A DNA stretch of 64,000 nt from Hymenobacter psoromatis (GTDB taxonomy: Bacteria; Bacteroidota; Bacteroidia; Cytophagales; Hymenobacteraceae), in the NCBI RefSeq assembly GCF_020012125.1, contig NZ_JAIFAG010000001.1, positions 558,001 through 622,000 of the forward strand, given 5' to 3'. Positions 25,528 through 34,600 of the stretch are shown piece after piece. Position 1 is the first letter of the stretch; each line of letters opens with the position of its first letter. The position numbers were made by a program, and so were the translations under genes. Under the pieces are notes generated by a model. It saw only the letters and a program-made list of their open reading frames with translations. It was not told the origin of the DNA and did no database searches.

Positions 25528-27477
25528 CTACTGAATACCGTACTGCACCACGCTGGGTTGGCCGAAGCTGAAGTCGCTAAAATTGTAAGAGTCGCGGTTG
25601 GTTTCGAACAGGCGCAAGCCGTTGGGGCTGAGCTGGCCGCGGGGGTAGAAGCCCAGCAGAATCTGGAACGTGCGCAGCACGGTCAGCTCGTTGCGGAAGC
25701 GCAGGCCCAGGCCAAAGCCGGTGTAGGGCGCGTCGCCGCCGAAGGGCGAGCCGCCACCAATGCGCTCGTTCACCACTGCCATATCGGCGAAGGCCAGCAC
25801 CGCCACCCGGAAGCCCAGCAGCGAGAGCGGCGTGTACACGGTGCCCTCGTAGTTGGCCAGCAGGCGGCTGGTAGCCAGTATCTGGCCGCTGGGCCGGAAG
25901 CCGCGCACACCGTCGGGGTTGCTACTAACGCCGCTCAGCAGCACCTCGGCGGGGTAGCGGTTGAAGCCCGCCGTGACGCGGGCGTTCAGCAGGTGGCGGC
26001 TCAAATAGTTGCCCGCCCGGAAGCGCCGCGTAAAGTACAGCACCTGCCCGCTGAGCAGGCCCTGCTCCCAACCGCCATCGAGCACCCGCTGAAAGGTATT
26101 GAAATCGAGGCTGCCGTAGAGGTAGCCCTGGCGCTCGGAGTAGCCCGCCCCGGCCACGCGCACGTCGAAGTAGCGGCGCGGCCCCACCGCGTTGTGCTCT
26201 ACGCCGGTCGTGAAACTGAGCAGCGTGCCGGCCGGCACGTCCTCGGTGCGGCCAAAGCCAAAAAGGTACTTGTCCTTGTAATACCGGCGCACTGAATAGC
26301 CCACCGAGCCTAGCAGAATGACGCGGGTGCGGTCGTCGGGGGTGTTGGCGGGGTTAGTAGTATGGTGCTCGTTGATAATGCTACCCGCGATGATAAGCCG
26401 GCCGGGGTTCTCGTAGCCCAGGTCGTAGGAGCGCAGGCGCAGGGCGCGCCCCACCCACAGCGTCTGGCTGGTGTAGGAGCGTATCTTGTAATTGGGGGGC
26501 TGGCCTTCGGCGGGGGGGGCATCGCGCGGTAACACGATGCGCAGGTTAAAGACGTCGGCCGTAAGCGCGCCGGCCCAGCGGGCGCTGGGCGAGTAGAAGT
26601 CGCGCCGCGCCGACACCCCGCCCGAGTGTGACTCGAACTCATTATAGTAGTGCCCCTCAGCGTACACGAAGTTGCGGAACGGTGCCCGGTAGCCCGCCTC
26701 GTAGCCCCAGGTTTGGGGCAGGTCGCGGCCAAACTGGTAGCGGTTGCTGAGTTGGTGGCCCAGGCCTAAGAAGTTCTGGTCGCCGGCCGTCACTACGGCT
26801 TGGTTTAGCCCGCCGCGCAGCTCGTAGCCCCCCGTGAGGCTGAACACGTCGGTGGTGTACACTAGAATATCCACGCTGTCGCGGGTAGCGGTGGCCTCAT
26901 TTACTAGCACGCGGGCGTCGAGAATTTCGTCGGTCTGGCGCAGCAGGCGCTCACTTTCAGCCAGGGCCTGCGGCAGCAGCGGCTGGCCCACCCGAAACAG
27001 CAGCACCTGCCGGATGCGCGAGCGCGCCGTGCGGATGTGCACGGCATTGCCCGACTTCTCCAGAAACGTGTGCGGCTGGCGCAACGAGTCGTTCAGGCTA
27101 TACCCAAAGGCATCGAAGGGCGTGATGCTGACGCGCCGCACAATCTTGAAGTTGTGCTGGTCGAACTGCCGGTTGAGCAGCACCGCGTCGAGGCCGTGGT
27201 CTTCTTGCCGCGGCTTGGTAAAGCGAAAAAACGCCGCTAGCGACCGTCCCATAATGGTGCTGCGCCGGGTGTAGCGCTCTAGGTTCAGGCGCACCCGCGC
27301 CTCATCAAAGCGCCGGCCCAGCGAGTCGGCGGGCGGGGCCACGATTTTTTCGGCGGCGCGCAGCGAGTCGGGCGGCACGGCCACCCGCGGGGTAAAATCC
27401 TGGGCGCGCACCCGGCCCGGCCCGCTCAGCAGCAAGCCTACTAATGAAAGACACAGGATTAAAAAACTACGCGACAT
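25528..27477 (-). CDS. Omp85/BamA-like outer-membrane protein
   Basis: A 649-residue secreted protein. The signal peptide is at residues 1-26 (SFLILCLSLVGLLLSG...VRAQ). Residues 100-210 contain a POTRA-like unit (FLEKSGNAVHIRTARSRIRQ, VGQPLLPQALAESERLLRQT, VLVNEATATRDSVDILVYT), and the rest is a beta-barrel with alternating strands, including GVRGFRPSGQI, which resembles the VRGF/Y signature of surface antigen D15. The ATG at 27477 is chosen over a GTG eight codons upstream because the signal peptide starts there. It probably inserts or transports outer-membrane material; the substrate is unknown. It is divergent from the radical-SAM gene. Confidence 0.75.
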   Translation of the reverse strand: MSRSFLILCLSLVGLLLSGPGRVRAQDFTPRVAVPPDSLRAAEKIVAPPADSLGRRFDEARVRLNLERYTRRSTIMGRSLAAFFRFTKPRQEDHGLDAVLLNRQFDQHNFKIVRRVSITPFDAFGYSLNDSLRQPHTFLEKSGNAVHIRTARSRIRQVLLFRVGQPLLPQALAESERLLRQTDEILDARVLVNEATATRDSVDILVYTTDVFSLTGGYELRGGLNQAVVTAGDQNFLGLGHQLSNRYQFGRDLPQTWGYEAGYRAPFRNFVYAEGHYYNEFESHSGGVSARRDFYSPSARWAGALTADVFNLRIVLPRDAPPAEGQPPNYKIRSYTSQTLWVGRALRLRSYDLGYENPGRLIIAGSIINEHHTTNPANTPDDRTRVILLGSVGYSVRRYYKDKYLFGFGRTEDVPAGTLLSFTTGVEHNAVGPRRYFDVRVAGAGYSERQGYLYGSLDFNTFQRVLDGGWEQGLLSGQVLYFTRRFRAGNYLSRHLLNARVTAGFNRYPAEVLLSGVSSNPDGVRGFRPSGQILATSRLLANYEGTVYTPLSLLGFRVAVLAFADMAVVNERIGGGSPFGGDAPYTGFGLGLRFRNELTVLRTFQILLGFYPRGQLSPNGLRLFETNRDSYNFSDFSFGQPSVVQYGIQ

Positions 27478-27728
27478 CGGGCACGGCGGCACTACGCGCA
27501 AGTTACGGCGGGCCGCGCGCGGCAGGGCCCGGCTTGCGCGTCTACCCCAACGCTACTACCCCCCGTTAAGGTATGGCACCGGCGGTAGGGGGTAGGCAAC
27601 GTAAGCCGCTGAATGTGGTGCGAAGCGCCACGGGTAAGGAAACTTTTTCTAAAAAAATTAGCTTATCAAAAGCTTGCCAATTTCAGTGGCCGGCGCTACT
27701 TTTACCCCCGCCAAACCACCCCGTTTCG

Positions 27729-28997
27729 ATGAACGAGCGCATTCAGGAGAAGCTAAGCATCTTAGCCGACGCCGCCAAGTACGACGTATCGTGCAGCAGC
27801 AGTGGCGGCAAGCGCAAAAACGAGCAGCAGGGCTTGGGCACCGCCGAGGGCATGGGCATCTGCCACAGCTTTACCGAGGACGGCCGTTGCGTGAGCCTGC
27901 TCAAGATTCTGCTCACCAACCACTGCATCTTCGACTGCGCCTACTGCGTGTCGCGCCGCTCGAACGACGTGAAGCGCGCCGCCTTCACCGTGGATGAAGT
28001 GGTGGACCTGACCATCAACTTTTACCGCCGCAACTACATCGAGGGTCTGTTTCTGAGCAGCGGCATTTTCAGCTCGCCCGACTACACGATGGAGCGTTTG
28101 GTGCGCATCGTGAAAAAGCTGCGCACCGAGCACAATTTCAACGGCTACATCCACGTCAAAACCATCCCCGGCGCGTCGCCCGAGCTGATTCAGGAAGCCG
28201 GCCTCTACGCCGACCGCCTGAGCGTGAATATCGAGCTGCCCTCGGAGCTGGCCTTGCAAAACCTGGCTCCGGAGAAGAACTACGCCGAGATTCTGACCCC
28301 GATGGCCCAGATTCGGGACGGTATTATTCAGAATAAAGAGGAGAAGGCGCTGTTTAAGAAGGTACCGCAGTTTGCCACTGCCGGCCAGAGTACGCAGCTC
28401 ATCGTGGGGGCATCGGATGAGAATGATTTACAGATAATTAAGCTCTCCGACTCGCTCTACCAAGGCTACGGCCTCAAGCGGGTGTATTACTCGGGCTACG
28501 TGCCGATTACCGACGATGCGCGCCTGCCGCAAGTCACGCAGCCGCCGCTCGTGCGCGAGCACCGGCTGTACCAAACCGACTGGCTGATGCGTTTTTACGG
28601 CTTTGAGGCCGACGAGATTCTGGACCCCGCGCACCCGTACCTCGACCTCGAAATCGACCCCAAGCTGGCCTGGGCGCTGCGCAACCGCCACCTGTTTCCG
28701 GTGGATGTGAACGTGGCCGACCGCGCCGTGCTGCTGCGCATTCCGGGGGTAGGGGCGCGCTCCGTCGAGCGCATTATCCAGGCCCGGCGCTTTACGTCGC
28801 TTACGGCCGAGCACCTCGGCCAGTTTGGGATAGTGATGAAGCGGGCGCGGCATTTCCTTTCGGCGCGGGGCCTGGCTCCGGCTGCCCTCGGCGAGCTGGA
28901 CTCGCAGCAGGTGCGCCGCCAGATTTTGTTTGGAGGTAAGGCTACGCGCTCGGCTTTAGTCACGCAGCAACTGGACTTGTTTGCCCAGGTGGGGTAG
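27729..28997 (+). CDS. Putative DNA modification/repair radical SAM protein (TIGR03916 type)
   Basis: A 422-residue radical-SAM protein. The 4Fe-4S motif is CIFDCAYC near residue 75, preceded by GICHSFTEDGRCVSLLKILLTNH. A C-terminal helix-hairpin-helix (LLRIPGVGARSVERII, about residue 340) suggests DNA binding. This family is usually encoded directly beside a TIGR03915 protein; here that partner is at 30709, with two genes between. The ATG at 27729 is chosen over a GTG extension because homology begins with NERIQEKLSILADAAKYD. Confidence 0.9.
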   Translation: MNERIQEKLSILADAAKYDVSCSSSGGKRKNEQQGLGTAEGMGICHSFTEDGRCVSLLKILLTNHCIFDCAYCVSRRSNDVKRAAFTVDEVVDLTINFYRRNYIEGLFLSSGIFSSPDYTMERLVRIVKKLRTEHNFNGYIHVKTIPGASPELIQEAGLYADRLSVNIELPSELALQNLAPEKNYAEILTPMAQIRDGIIQNKEEKALFKKVPQFATAGQSTQLIVGASDENDLQIIKLSDSLYQGYGLKRVYYSGYVPITDDARLPQVTQPPLVREHRLYQTDWLMRFYGFEADEILDPAHPYLDLEIDPKLAWALRNRHLFPVDVNVADRAVLLRIPGVGARSVERIIQARRFTSLTAEHLGQFGIVMKRARHFLSARGLAPAALGELDSQQVRRQILFGGKATRSALVTQQLDLFAQVG

Positions 28998-29108
28998 GGT
29001 TGACGGAACACGTAACTTAAATTGGCATAGCTAGTGCAGTGTGCGGAATGGAAGAAAAGCAGGTACTCTTGTCCATTTATCCACTGCCTATTTACCGCAG
29101 CTATTCGC

Positions 29109-29498
29109 ATGAAAAAAATTCTGCTCGCCGCAAGCACCCTCAGCCTGAGCGGCTGCCTGAACAATAGTTCGCCCAGCGAGTGCCAGAGCACGCAGGTGGT
29201 ACCCGTGAGCAGCGCCATCGGCCCCAAAACGGTGACCGTGAATCAGCCCGCCACTTACTCCCTCACCTACCAGCCGGGGAGCCCCTGCGGGAAGCTCAGC
29301 AGCGTGGCCGAGCAGGTGCCGGTAGCCGCCAACACCCACCTGCTTGGCGTGCAGGTGGACTACAACGGCTGCAACTGCCCCCAAACGACCACGTTGGCTC
29401 AGGCTCTCTACACTTTTGTGCCGACCCAGCCCGGCACTTACTACTTCCGGTTCGTGACCGCCAGCGGCTACCTCACCGATACGCTGGTGGCGAAGTAG
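29109..29498 (+). CDS. Hypothetical lipoprotein
   Basis: A 129-residue protein with a lipoprotein signal (lipobox LSLSGC, modified Cys16). The mature part is Thr/Val-rich with five further cysteines (SECQ, SPCG, GCNCP) and a beta pattern like an immunoglobulin-type fold (TYSLTYQPGSPCG, FVPTQPGTYYFRFVTASGY). I do not recognise a family. Position between the radical-SAM gene and the hydrolase suggests a recent insertion. Confidence 0.7.
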   Translation: MKKILLAASTLSLSGCLNNSSPSECQSTQVVPVSSAIGPKTVTVNQPATYSLTYQPGSPCGKLSSVAEQVPVAANTHLLGVQVDYNGCNCPQTTTLAQALYTFVPTQPGTYYFRFVTASGYLTDTLVAK

Positions 29499-29552
29499 CC
29501 GCTGGTCCTCAGCTTGCCTGGCCGCGGTGGCCGGGATAACTTCTTTATACCC

Positions 29553-29774
29553 ATGCAGATTACTCATCGCGCCCCCGCCGTCGCGTCGGCCCCCGCTTCG
29601 CTCGCTGCTGAGCCGCTGCTGGCGCTGGCTGGCCCTACCCCCCTGGGTATTGGCAAAGCCCCGCGCCTGTCGTGTTGCTGCCGTATTTCGGAGCTGCTGC
29701 CCCTGGTGCGCCACCTGCACGACGCGGCCCGCGCCGCGAGCCTGGCCTCGGAGCAGCCTGGCGTGGCGGCGTAA
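29553..29774 (+). CDS. Possible small protein, weakly supported
   Basis: A 73-codon frame (MQITHRAPAVASAPASLAAE...) rich in Ala and Leu lies in the otherwise gene-free stretch 29499-29821. It has no recognisable motif beyond a CCC cluster, and frames this long arise by chance in DNA of this GC content. It may not be a gene. The region shows no other clear feature. Confidence 0.2.
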   Translation: MQITHRAPAVASAPASLAAEPLLALAGPTPLGIGKAPRLSCCCRISELLPLVRHLHDAARAASLASEQPGVAA

Positions 29775-29821
29775 GCGGGCCGGCGCGTAACCTTTTGGGG
29801 GGGTAGCCGGGTACAGCCCAC

Positions 29822-30712
29822 ATGGACTACCCCCTCGAACACCACACCGTGCCCACCAATGGCCTGCGGCTGCACGTGGTGCAGTGCGGCCCCGCCAATG
29901 GCCCGCTCGTGGTGCTACTGCACGGCTTTCCGGAGTTTTGGTACAGCTGGCGGGCGCAGCTTCCGGCGCTGGCTGCCGCCGGCTACCGCGTGTGGGCCCC
30001 CGACCAGCGCGGCTATAACCTGAGCGATAAGCCCTTGAAAATCAAAGATTACGTCCTGCCGACCCTGGCCGCCGATATTATTGGCTTGCTCGATGCGGCG
30101 GACTGCCGCCAGGCATTTATCGTGGGCCACGACTGGGGCGGCATCGTGGCGTGGTATCTGGCCGCGCACTACCCCCAGCGCGTGGCGCGGGCTACTATTC
30201 TCAACGTGCCGCACCCGGCCGTGGTAGGCCCCAGCCTATGGCGTGTGCCCGACCAGCTGCTGCGAAGCTGGTATATTCTATTTTTTCAATTGCCAAGCCT
30301 GCCCGAGTGGCTGCTACGGCGGCGCAACTGGCGCTGGGGCGAGCAGGCGCTGCGCCGCACCAGCCGGCCCGGTACCTTCGGCGCGGCCGAAGTGGCGCGC
30401 TACAAAGTAGCCTGGGCGCAGCCGGGGGCCGCGGCGGCGATGGTCAATTGGTACCGGGCGCTGCGGCGGCCAGCCGGCACGTGGCCGCCCATTCGAGTGC
30501 CGGTGCAAGTGCTCTGGGGCCAGCGCGATGCTTTTTTGAACGCCCGGCTGGCCAAAATCAGTCTCACGCAGTGCCAGGATGGCCGCCTGCACTATTTCCC
30601 CGAGGCCACGCACTGGGTGCAGCTTGAAGAAGCGGCGGGTGTGAATGCCCGGCTGCTGAATTTTATGGCCGAGTCGGCGGCCGTTACGCCTGCTACTACT
30701 TTACCCGCGTGA
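29822..30712 (+). CDS. Alpha/beta hydrolase, epoxide-hydrolase-like
   Basis: A 296-residue alpha/beta hydrolase. HGFPEFWYSW near residue 38 gives the oxyanion hole, GHDWGG near residue 104 has the nucleophilic Asp typical of epoxide hydrolases and dehalogenases, GQRDAFL carries the likely acid and THWVQLE the catalytic His. A basic cap region (LLRRRNWRWGEQALRR) lies at about 165-185. The substrate is unknown. Its stop overlaps the next gene's GTG start (GTGA at 30709-30712). Confidence 0.87.
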   Translation: MDYPLEHHTVPTNGLRLHVVQCGPANGPLVVLLHGFPEFWYSWRAQLPALAAAGYRVWAPDQRGYNLSDKPLKIKDYVLPTLAADIIGLLDAADCRQAFIVGHDWGGIVAWYLAAHYPQRVARATILNVPHPAVVGPSLWRVPDQLLRSWYILFFQLPSLPEWLLRRRNWRWGEQALRRTSRPGTFGAAEVARYKVAWAQPGAAAAMVNWYRALRRPAGTWPPIRVPVQVLWGQRDAFLNARLAKISLTQCQDGRLHYFPEATHWVQLEEAAGVNARLLNFMAESAAVTPATTLPA

Positions 30713-31626
30713 GTGTCCCTACCCCCCTGCGCCGCCCCGATGCCCATGCGGGGGTAGGCCCGGTGGCCCCGCGCCCACCCGCGCCCACGCTGCACCATCC
30801 ACCCGCCGACTACACCTACGACGGCTCGTTTGAGGGCCTGCTCACGGTGCTGTTTCGGGTGTATGAGCGCCGCTCGGCCCCCAATAGCATTCAGCCCGAA
30901 GGCGCGGCGCAAGGCGGGCTGTTTGCCCAGGCCGTAGCCATCGATACCGACGAAACGCTGGCTACCCGCACCTGGGACGGCCTGTTGCGCTTTATGCCCG
31001 ACGCGGCGCGGGCCCGGCTCTACCACGTCTTTCTGAGCGAAGACCCCGAGCGCGAGCTGCTCATTTTCCGCTACGCGGACATGGCCCTGCGCGCGGGCCG
31101 CGACATCTCCGAAAACTACGCCGACCCCACCGTGCGCCGCATGCAGCGCCTGGCTCAGCAGCTCTTCCGCGAGAAACACCGCATGGAGGCTTTCGTGCGC
31201 TTCGAGAAGGCCCAGGACGGCCTGTTTCACGCCACCATCGAGCCCGATTTTGACGTGCTGCCGCTCATTGCCGGCCACTTTACCCGCCGCTATGCCGACC
31301 AGCGCTGGCTGATTTTTGACAAGAAGCGCCGCTACGGGCTGTATTATGACCTGCGCCAGACGACCATCGTGGAGTTTGAAACTGGCCGCGCTACCCCCCG
31401 CCCCGGCGAGGTAGCGGCCACGGTGCTCGATGAGCGCGAGCCGCTCTTCAAAATCCTTTGGCAGGCGTATTTCGACCACGTTAACATCCCCGAGCGCAAG
31501 AATATCAAGCTGCACCAGCGCCAAATGCCGCGCCGCTACTGGAAATACCTGAGCGAGAAGCAGCCCCGCGAACGGCGCTTCGAGCCGATAAAGAACAAAC
31601 GCGGGCCCGAGCCGCCAAGTTTATAA
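30709..31626 (+). CDS. TIGR03915 (DUF4130) putative DNA metabolism protein
   Basis: A 305-residue protein with the family's opening YTYDGSFEGLLTVLFRVYER at about residue 37, DFDVLPLIAGHFTRRYADQRWLIFDKKRRYGLYYD in the middle, and the C-terminal KNIKLHQRQMPRRYWKYLSEK. The family has a uracil-DNA-glycosylase-related context and works with the radical-SAM protein at 27729. The GTG at 30709 is coupled to the hydrolase stop. The first 30 residues are proline-rich and probably not part of the fold. Confidence 0.88.
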   Translation: MSVPTPLRRPDAHAGVGPVAPRPPAPTLHHPPADYTYDGSFEGLLTVLFRVYERRSAPNSIQPEGAAQGGLFAQAVAIDTDETLATRTWDGLLRFMPDAARARLYHVFLSEDPERELLIFRYADMALRAGRDISENYADPTVRRMQRLAQQLFREKHRMEAFVRFEKAQDGLFHATIEPDFDVLPLIAGHFTRRYADQRWLIFDKKRRYGLYYDLRQTTIVEFETGRATPRPGEVAATVLDEREPLFKILWQAYFDHVNIPERKNIKLHQRQMPRRYWKYLSEKQPRERRFEPIKNKRGPEPPSL

Positions 31627-31630
31627 AGCC

Positions 31631-31692
31631 GCGACCCTGCGCCACTCTCCCTGCGTGAGCGACCCTTAGCGCCGAGAGACGCGCAGGGTCGC
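31631..31692. repeat. Intergenic hairpin GCGACCCTGCGC
   Basis: GCGACCCTGCGC (31631-31642) and its exact reverse complement (31681-31692) flank a 38-base loop, just downstream of the TIGR03915 gene. It belongs to a different sequence family from the AACGTCATGC repeats. Confidence 0.65.
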
Positions 31693-31734
31693 GTCTCTAC
31701 ATAACTTGCGGCCTGAACGCTATTTACTGAATAA

Positions 31735-32589
31735 ATGCAGACGACGCTGGTTTTTGGGGCCTCGGGCCAATTGGGGCAGTGCCTGGCGCACGTAGCCAAA
31801 GAAAAGAAATTAACCGGTCTGGTCTTTCCACCCGAAGCGCAGGCCAATATCTTAAACCCCACCGGCTTACGCGAGCTATTTGCGCAGCACCGCCCGGCTT
31901 ACGCCGTCAACTGCGCCGCCTACACGGCCGTAGATAAGGCCGAGGACGAGCCCGACCTGGCCCAGCGCGTCAACTGCGAGGGGGTAGCCAACCTGGCCCG
32001 GCTCTGCGGCGAGTTCGGCACTACGCTTGTCCAGATTTCCACCGATTTCGTGTTTGCCGGCACCGGTAACCAGCCGCTGGTTGAAACCGACGAGGCCGCA
32101 CCCATCAGCGTCTACGGCCGCACCAAGCTGGCGGGCGAGCAGGTGATTCCGCCTCATACCAGCCAGTATTTCATCCTGCGCACGAGCTGGCTCTACTCCG
32201 AGTACGCCAATAATTTCGTGAAAACCATGCTCAAGCTCGGCCGCGAGCGCGACGAGCTGAAGATTATCTGGGACCAGCTCGGCACGCCTACCTACGCCAT
32301 CGACCTGGCCGGCTGCATCCTGCACATTGTGGAGAGCCAAAGCACAGCCTACGGCATCTACCACTACAGCAACGAGGGCGTGGCCTCGTGGTACGACTTC
32401 GCCACGGCTATTTTCGAGCTGGGCCGCACGCCGGTGAAGACCCTACCCATCCGCACCGCCGAGTATCCTACCAAAGCCACGCGGCCCGCCTTTTCGGTCA
32501 TGGATAAGAGCAAGGTGAAGCAGGCGTTGGGGGTAGCTATTCCGCATTGGCGAGCGAGCTTGGAGGTGTGCTTGGGGCGGTTGGGGTAG
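31735..32589 (+). CDS. rfbD: dTDP-4-dehydrorhamnose reductase
   Basis: RfbD makes dTDP-L-rhamnose for surface polysaccharides. The 284-residue SDR enzyme has the Rossmann motif VFGASGQLGQ at the start, NCAAYTAVDKAEDE near residue 58, STDFVFAG, and the catalytic YGRTK near residue 127. No rfbA, rfbB or rfbC gene is adjacent. It ends two bases before the next ATG. Confidence 0.93.
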   Translation: MQTTLVFGASGQLGQCLAHVAKEKKLTGLVFPPEAQANILNPTGLRELFAQHRPAYAVNCAAYTAVDKAEDEPDLAQRVNCEGVANLARLCGEFGTTLVQISTDFVFAGTGNQPLVETDEAAPISVYGRTKLAGEQVIPPHTSQYFILRTSWLYSEYANNFVKTMLKLGRERDELKIIWDQLGTPTYAIDLAGCILHIVESQSTAYGIYHYSNEGVASWYDFATAIFELGRTPVKTLPIRTAEYPTKATRPAFSVMDKSKVKQALGVAIPHWRASLEVCLGRLG

Positions 32590-32591
32590 GT

Positions 32592-33251
32592 ATGGAAACT
32601 CTTGAACTGGTACAGCGGATTATTTATGGTAGTCAAGCCGAACAGGAGCAGGCTATGCAATTGCTAACTGCTGAGGATGATAGGGCCGCACATTATGCTG
32701 GTTTATTTGCTGGATTAGGTGTCACGGCTGATAGTCGGGTTGACTTTTGGTGTCTGGATTTACTGTGGCGGCACTTCAAGGTGGAATTGCGGCGCTATGC
32801 CAGCCAAGCCATACCTAACTTGCTAGTGGTAGTGGTCAATGAGAAGCTGAGGGTACTTGACCGAGCAGTTTTGGCTTTGACAGCTACTGGCCCGCTCTCC
32901 GTAGTAGCATTATTACAAGCAATTGGGGCAACAACTAATGCCAGCCATACGGTAACGTTTTTATTCGCCATTCGAGAAAGTCGTCAATACCTGCATTTGT
33001 ACGCTAAGCCCGTGCTCTCCCTATTATCCACCAAATTAGCTGATTCTGATGAGCAGGTTAGGTGGACAGCAATGGCCGTTCTAATGGATATCAGCCCGTT
33101 ACGGCCTCGGTTTAACGAACAAATGAACCCGTCTGACTTTGAGCCACTTTACGGCTCACTCCTAGCAGTAGCCCAAAACTCTGCCTTACATAAGCAGGAT
33201 GATTTGACTGCCCAATATATTGGGTTACTGCGGCAGCACTTGGCCAACTGA
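32592..33251 (+). CDS. HEAT/ARM-like helical protein of unknown function
   Basis: A 219-residue all-helical protein. The pattern of paired helices (LELVQRIIYGSQAEQEQAMQ, LDLLWRHFKVELRRYASQA, SDEQVRWTAMAVLMDISPL) suggests HEAT- or armadillo-like repeats. Its codon use is AT-richer than its neighbours, hinting at a more recent arrival. It starts two bases after the rfbD stop, so it may be read through from rfbD. I cannot assign a family. Confidence 0.55.
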   Translation: METLELVQRIIYGSQAEQEQAMQLLTAEDDRAAHYAGLFAGLGVTADSRVDFWCLDLLWRHFKVELRRYASQAIPNLLVVVVNEKLRVLDRAVLALTATGPLSVVALLQAIGATTNASHTVTFLFAIRESRQYLHLYAKPVLSLLSTKLADSDEQVRWTAMAVLMDISPLRPRFNEQMNPSDFEPLYGSLLAVAQNSALHKQDDLTAQYIGLLRQHLAN

Positions 33252-33256
33252 AATGC

Positions 33257-34477
33257 TCACCCGATTATTTGTCCCCGCCCATAAAACCGGTGCAACGCCA
33301 GCGCCAGGGCCACGAACGCGCTGCCCACGGCGCACACGCCCGGCCAGCCGAAGTGCGTCCAGGCCAGGCCGCCGACGATGGAGCCTAGGGAGCCGCCCGT
33401 GAAATAGCCCGTCATGTACACCGTGTTGAGGCGGCTGCGGGCCTCGGGGCGCAGCGAAAACACGAGCGTTTGGTTGGAGATGTGGACCGACTGCACGCCC
33501 ACGTCGAGTAGCAGAATGCCTAGTATCAGCCCGGCCAGGTAGCCGCCGCCTACCCCCAGCAATAGGTACGAAGCCAGCGCCAGCCCCAGCCCCGCCGTGA
33601 TGGCGTAGCTTGGCCCGCGCCGGTCGGCCAGGCCGCCGGCCAGCGGCGCGGCCAGCGCGCCGGCGGCCCCCACCAGTCCAAAAAAGCCCGCTACATCGCT
33701 GCCGTAGCCATACGCCGGGCTACCGAGGTAAAAAACCAGCGTCGTCCAGAACACGCTGAATGCGGCGAAAATGCTACCCCCCACCAGCGCCGACCGCCGC
33801 AGCGTCGGCAACTCGCGCGTCAGCGTGCCCAGTGAGCGCATCAGCGAGCCGTAGGTGCCCGTGAAATTAGGCCGGTCCTGCGGCAGCCGCCAGGCCAGCA
33901 GGCCCGTGAGCGCCAGCATGAGGCCCGCCGCGCCGGCAAATACCACCCGCCAGCCCAGGTGTGCGCCCGCGTAGCCGCTCACCGTGCGCGAGAGCAGAAT
34001 CCCAATCAGCAGCCCGCTCATGATGCGCCCCACGATACGGCCGCGGTCGGCCTCGGGGGCTAGGTGCGCCGCCATCGGCAGCAGCAGTTGCGGCACCGAC
34101 GAGCAGATGCCAATGAGCACGCTCGCCACCGCCAGCAGCGCGAACGTAGGGGCCAGCGCCGCGCCGCCCAGGCACACCGCCGCGCCTACCAGCATCCAGA
34201 GAATAAGACGCTTGCGCTCCAGCATATCGCCCAGCGGCACGGCCAACAGAATGCCCAGCGTGTAGCCGATTTGGGTGGCCGTAGCCACCAGGCTGGCCTG
34301 GCTGTCGGGCACGTGAAACGTGCGCCCGATGGCGGCCAGCAGCGGCTGGTTGTAGTAAATATTGGCCACCACCAGCCCGCAGGTGAGAGCCATGAGCCAG
34401 ACTAAAGCGGTATCGAGGCCGCGGGCGGGGGTAGGGCTGGAGCTAAGAATAAAAGGCTCGGTTAGTAACTCAGGCAT
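33257..34477 (-). CDS. MFS transporter (DHA1-like)
   Basis: A 406-residue major facilitator with about 12 hydrophobic segments. It has NIYYNQPLLAAIGRTF after TM1, LLAVPLGDMLERKRLIL as the conserved TM2-TM3 loop motif, and a C-terminal half beginning PTLRRSALVGGSIFAAFSVFWT. The ATG at 34477 is chosen over an upstream start at 34636 whose product is not protein-like. It could export small molecules; the substrate is unknown. It is divergent from the Gre-type gene. Confidence 0.85.
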   Translation of the reverse strand: MPELLTEPFILSSSPTPARGLDTALVWLMALTCGLVVANIYYNQPLLAAIGRTFHVPDSQASLVATATQIGYTLGILLAVPLGDMLERKRLILWMLVGAAVCLGGAALAPTFALLAVASVLIGICSSVPQLLLPMAAHLAPEADRGRIVGRIMSGLLIGILLSRTVSGYAGAHLGWRVVFAGAAGLMLALTGLLAWRLPQDRPNFTGTYGSLMRSLGTLTRELPTLRRSALVGGSIFAAFSVFWTTLVFYLGSPAYGYGSDVAGFFGLVGAAGALAAPLAGGLADRRGPSYAITAGLGLALASYLLLGVGGGYLAGLILGILLLDVGVQSVHISNQTLVFSLRPEARSRLNTVYMTGYFTGGSLGSIVGGLAWTHFGWPGVCAVGSAFVALALALHRFYGRGQIIG

Positions 34478-34600
34478 CAGGATAACGCGAACGAATCGGG
34501 GTAGGGATAATGGCGAAATAGCAGGCATTAACCCCAAACTGCCCGCCAGGGTTACAATTGGGCTGCGCAACCCGCCTGCCCGGTCCGCGTTTGCCTGGGT

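Noticed and set aside
29514..29790. Two overlapping plus-strand frames in the gap before the hydrolase
   Set aside because: Neither has a recognisable domain; only one, from ATG 29553, is kept as a very low-confidence entry.
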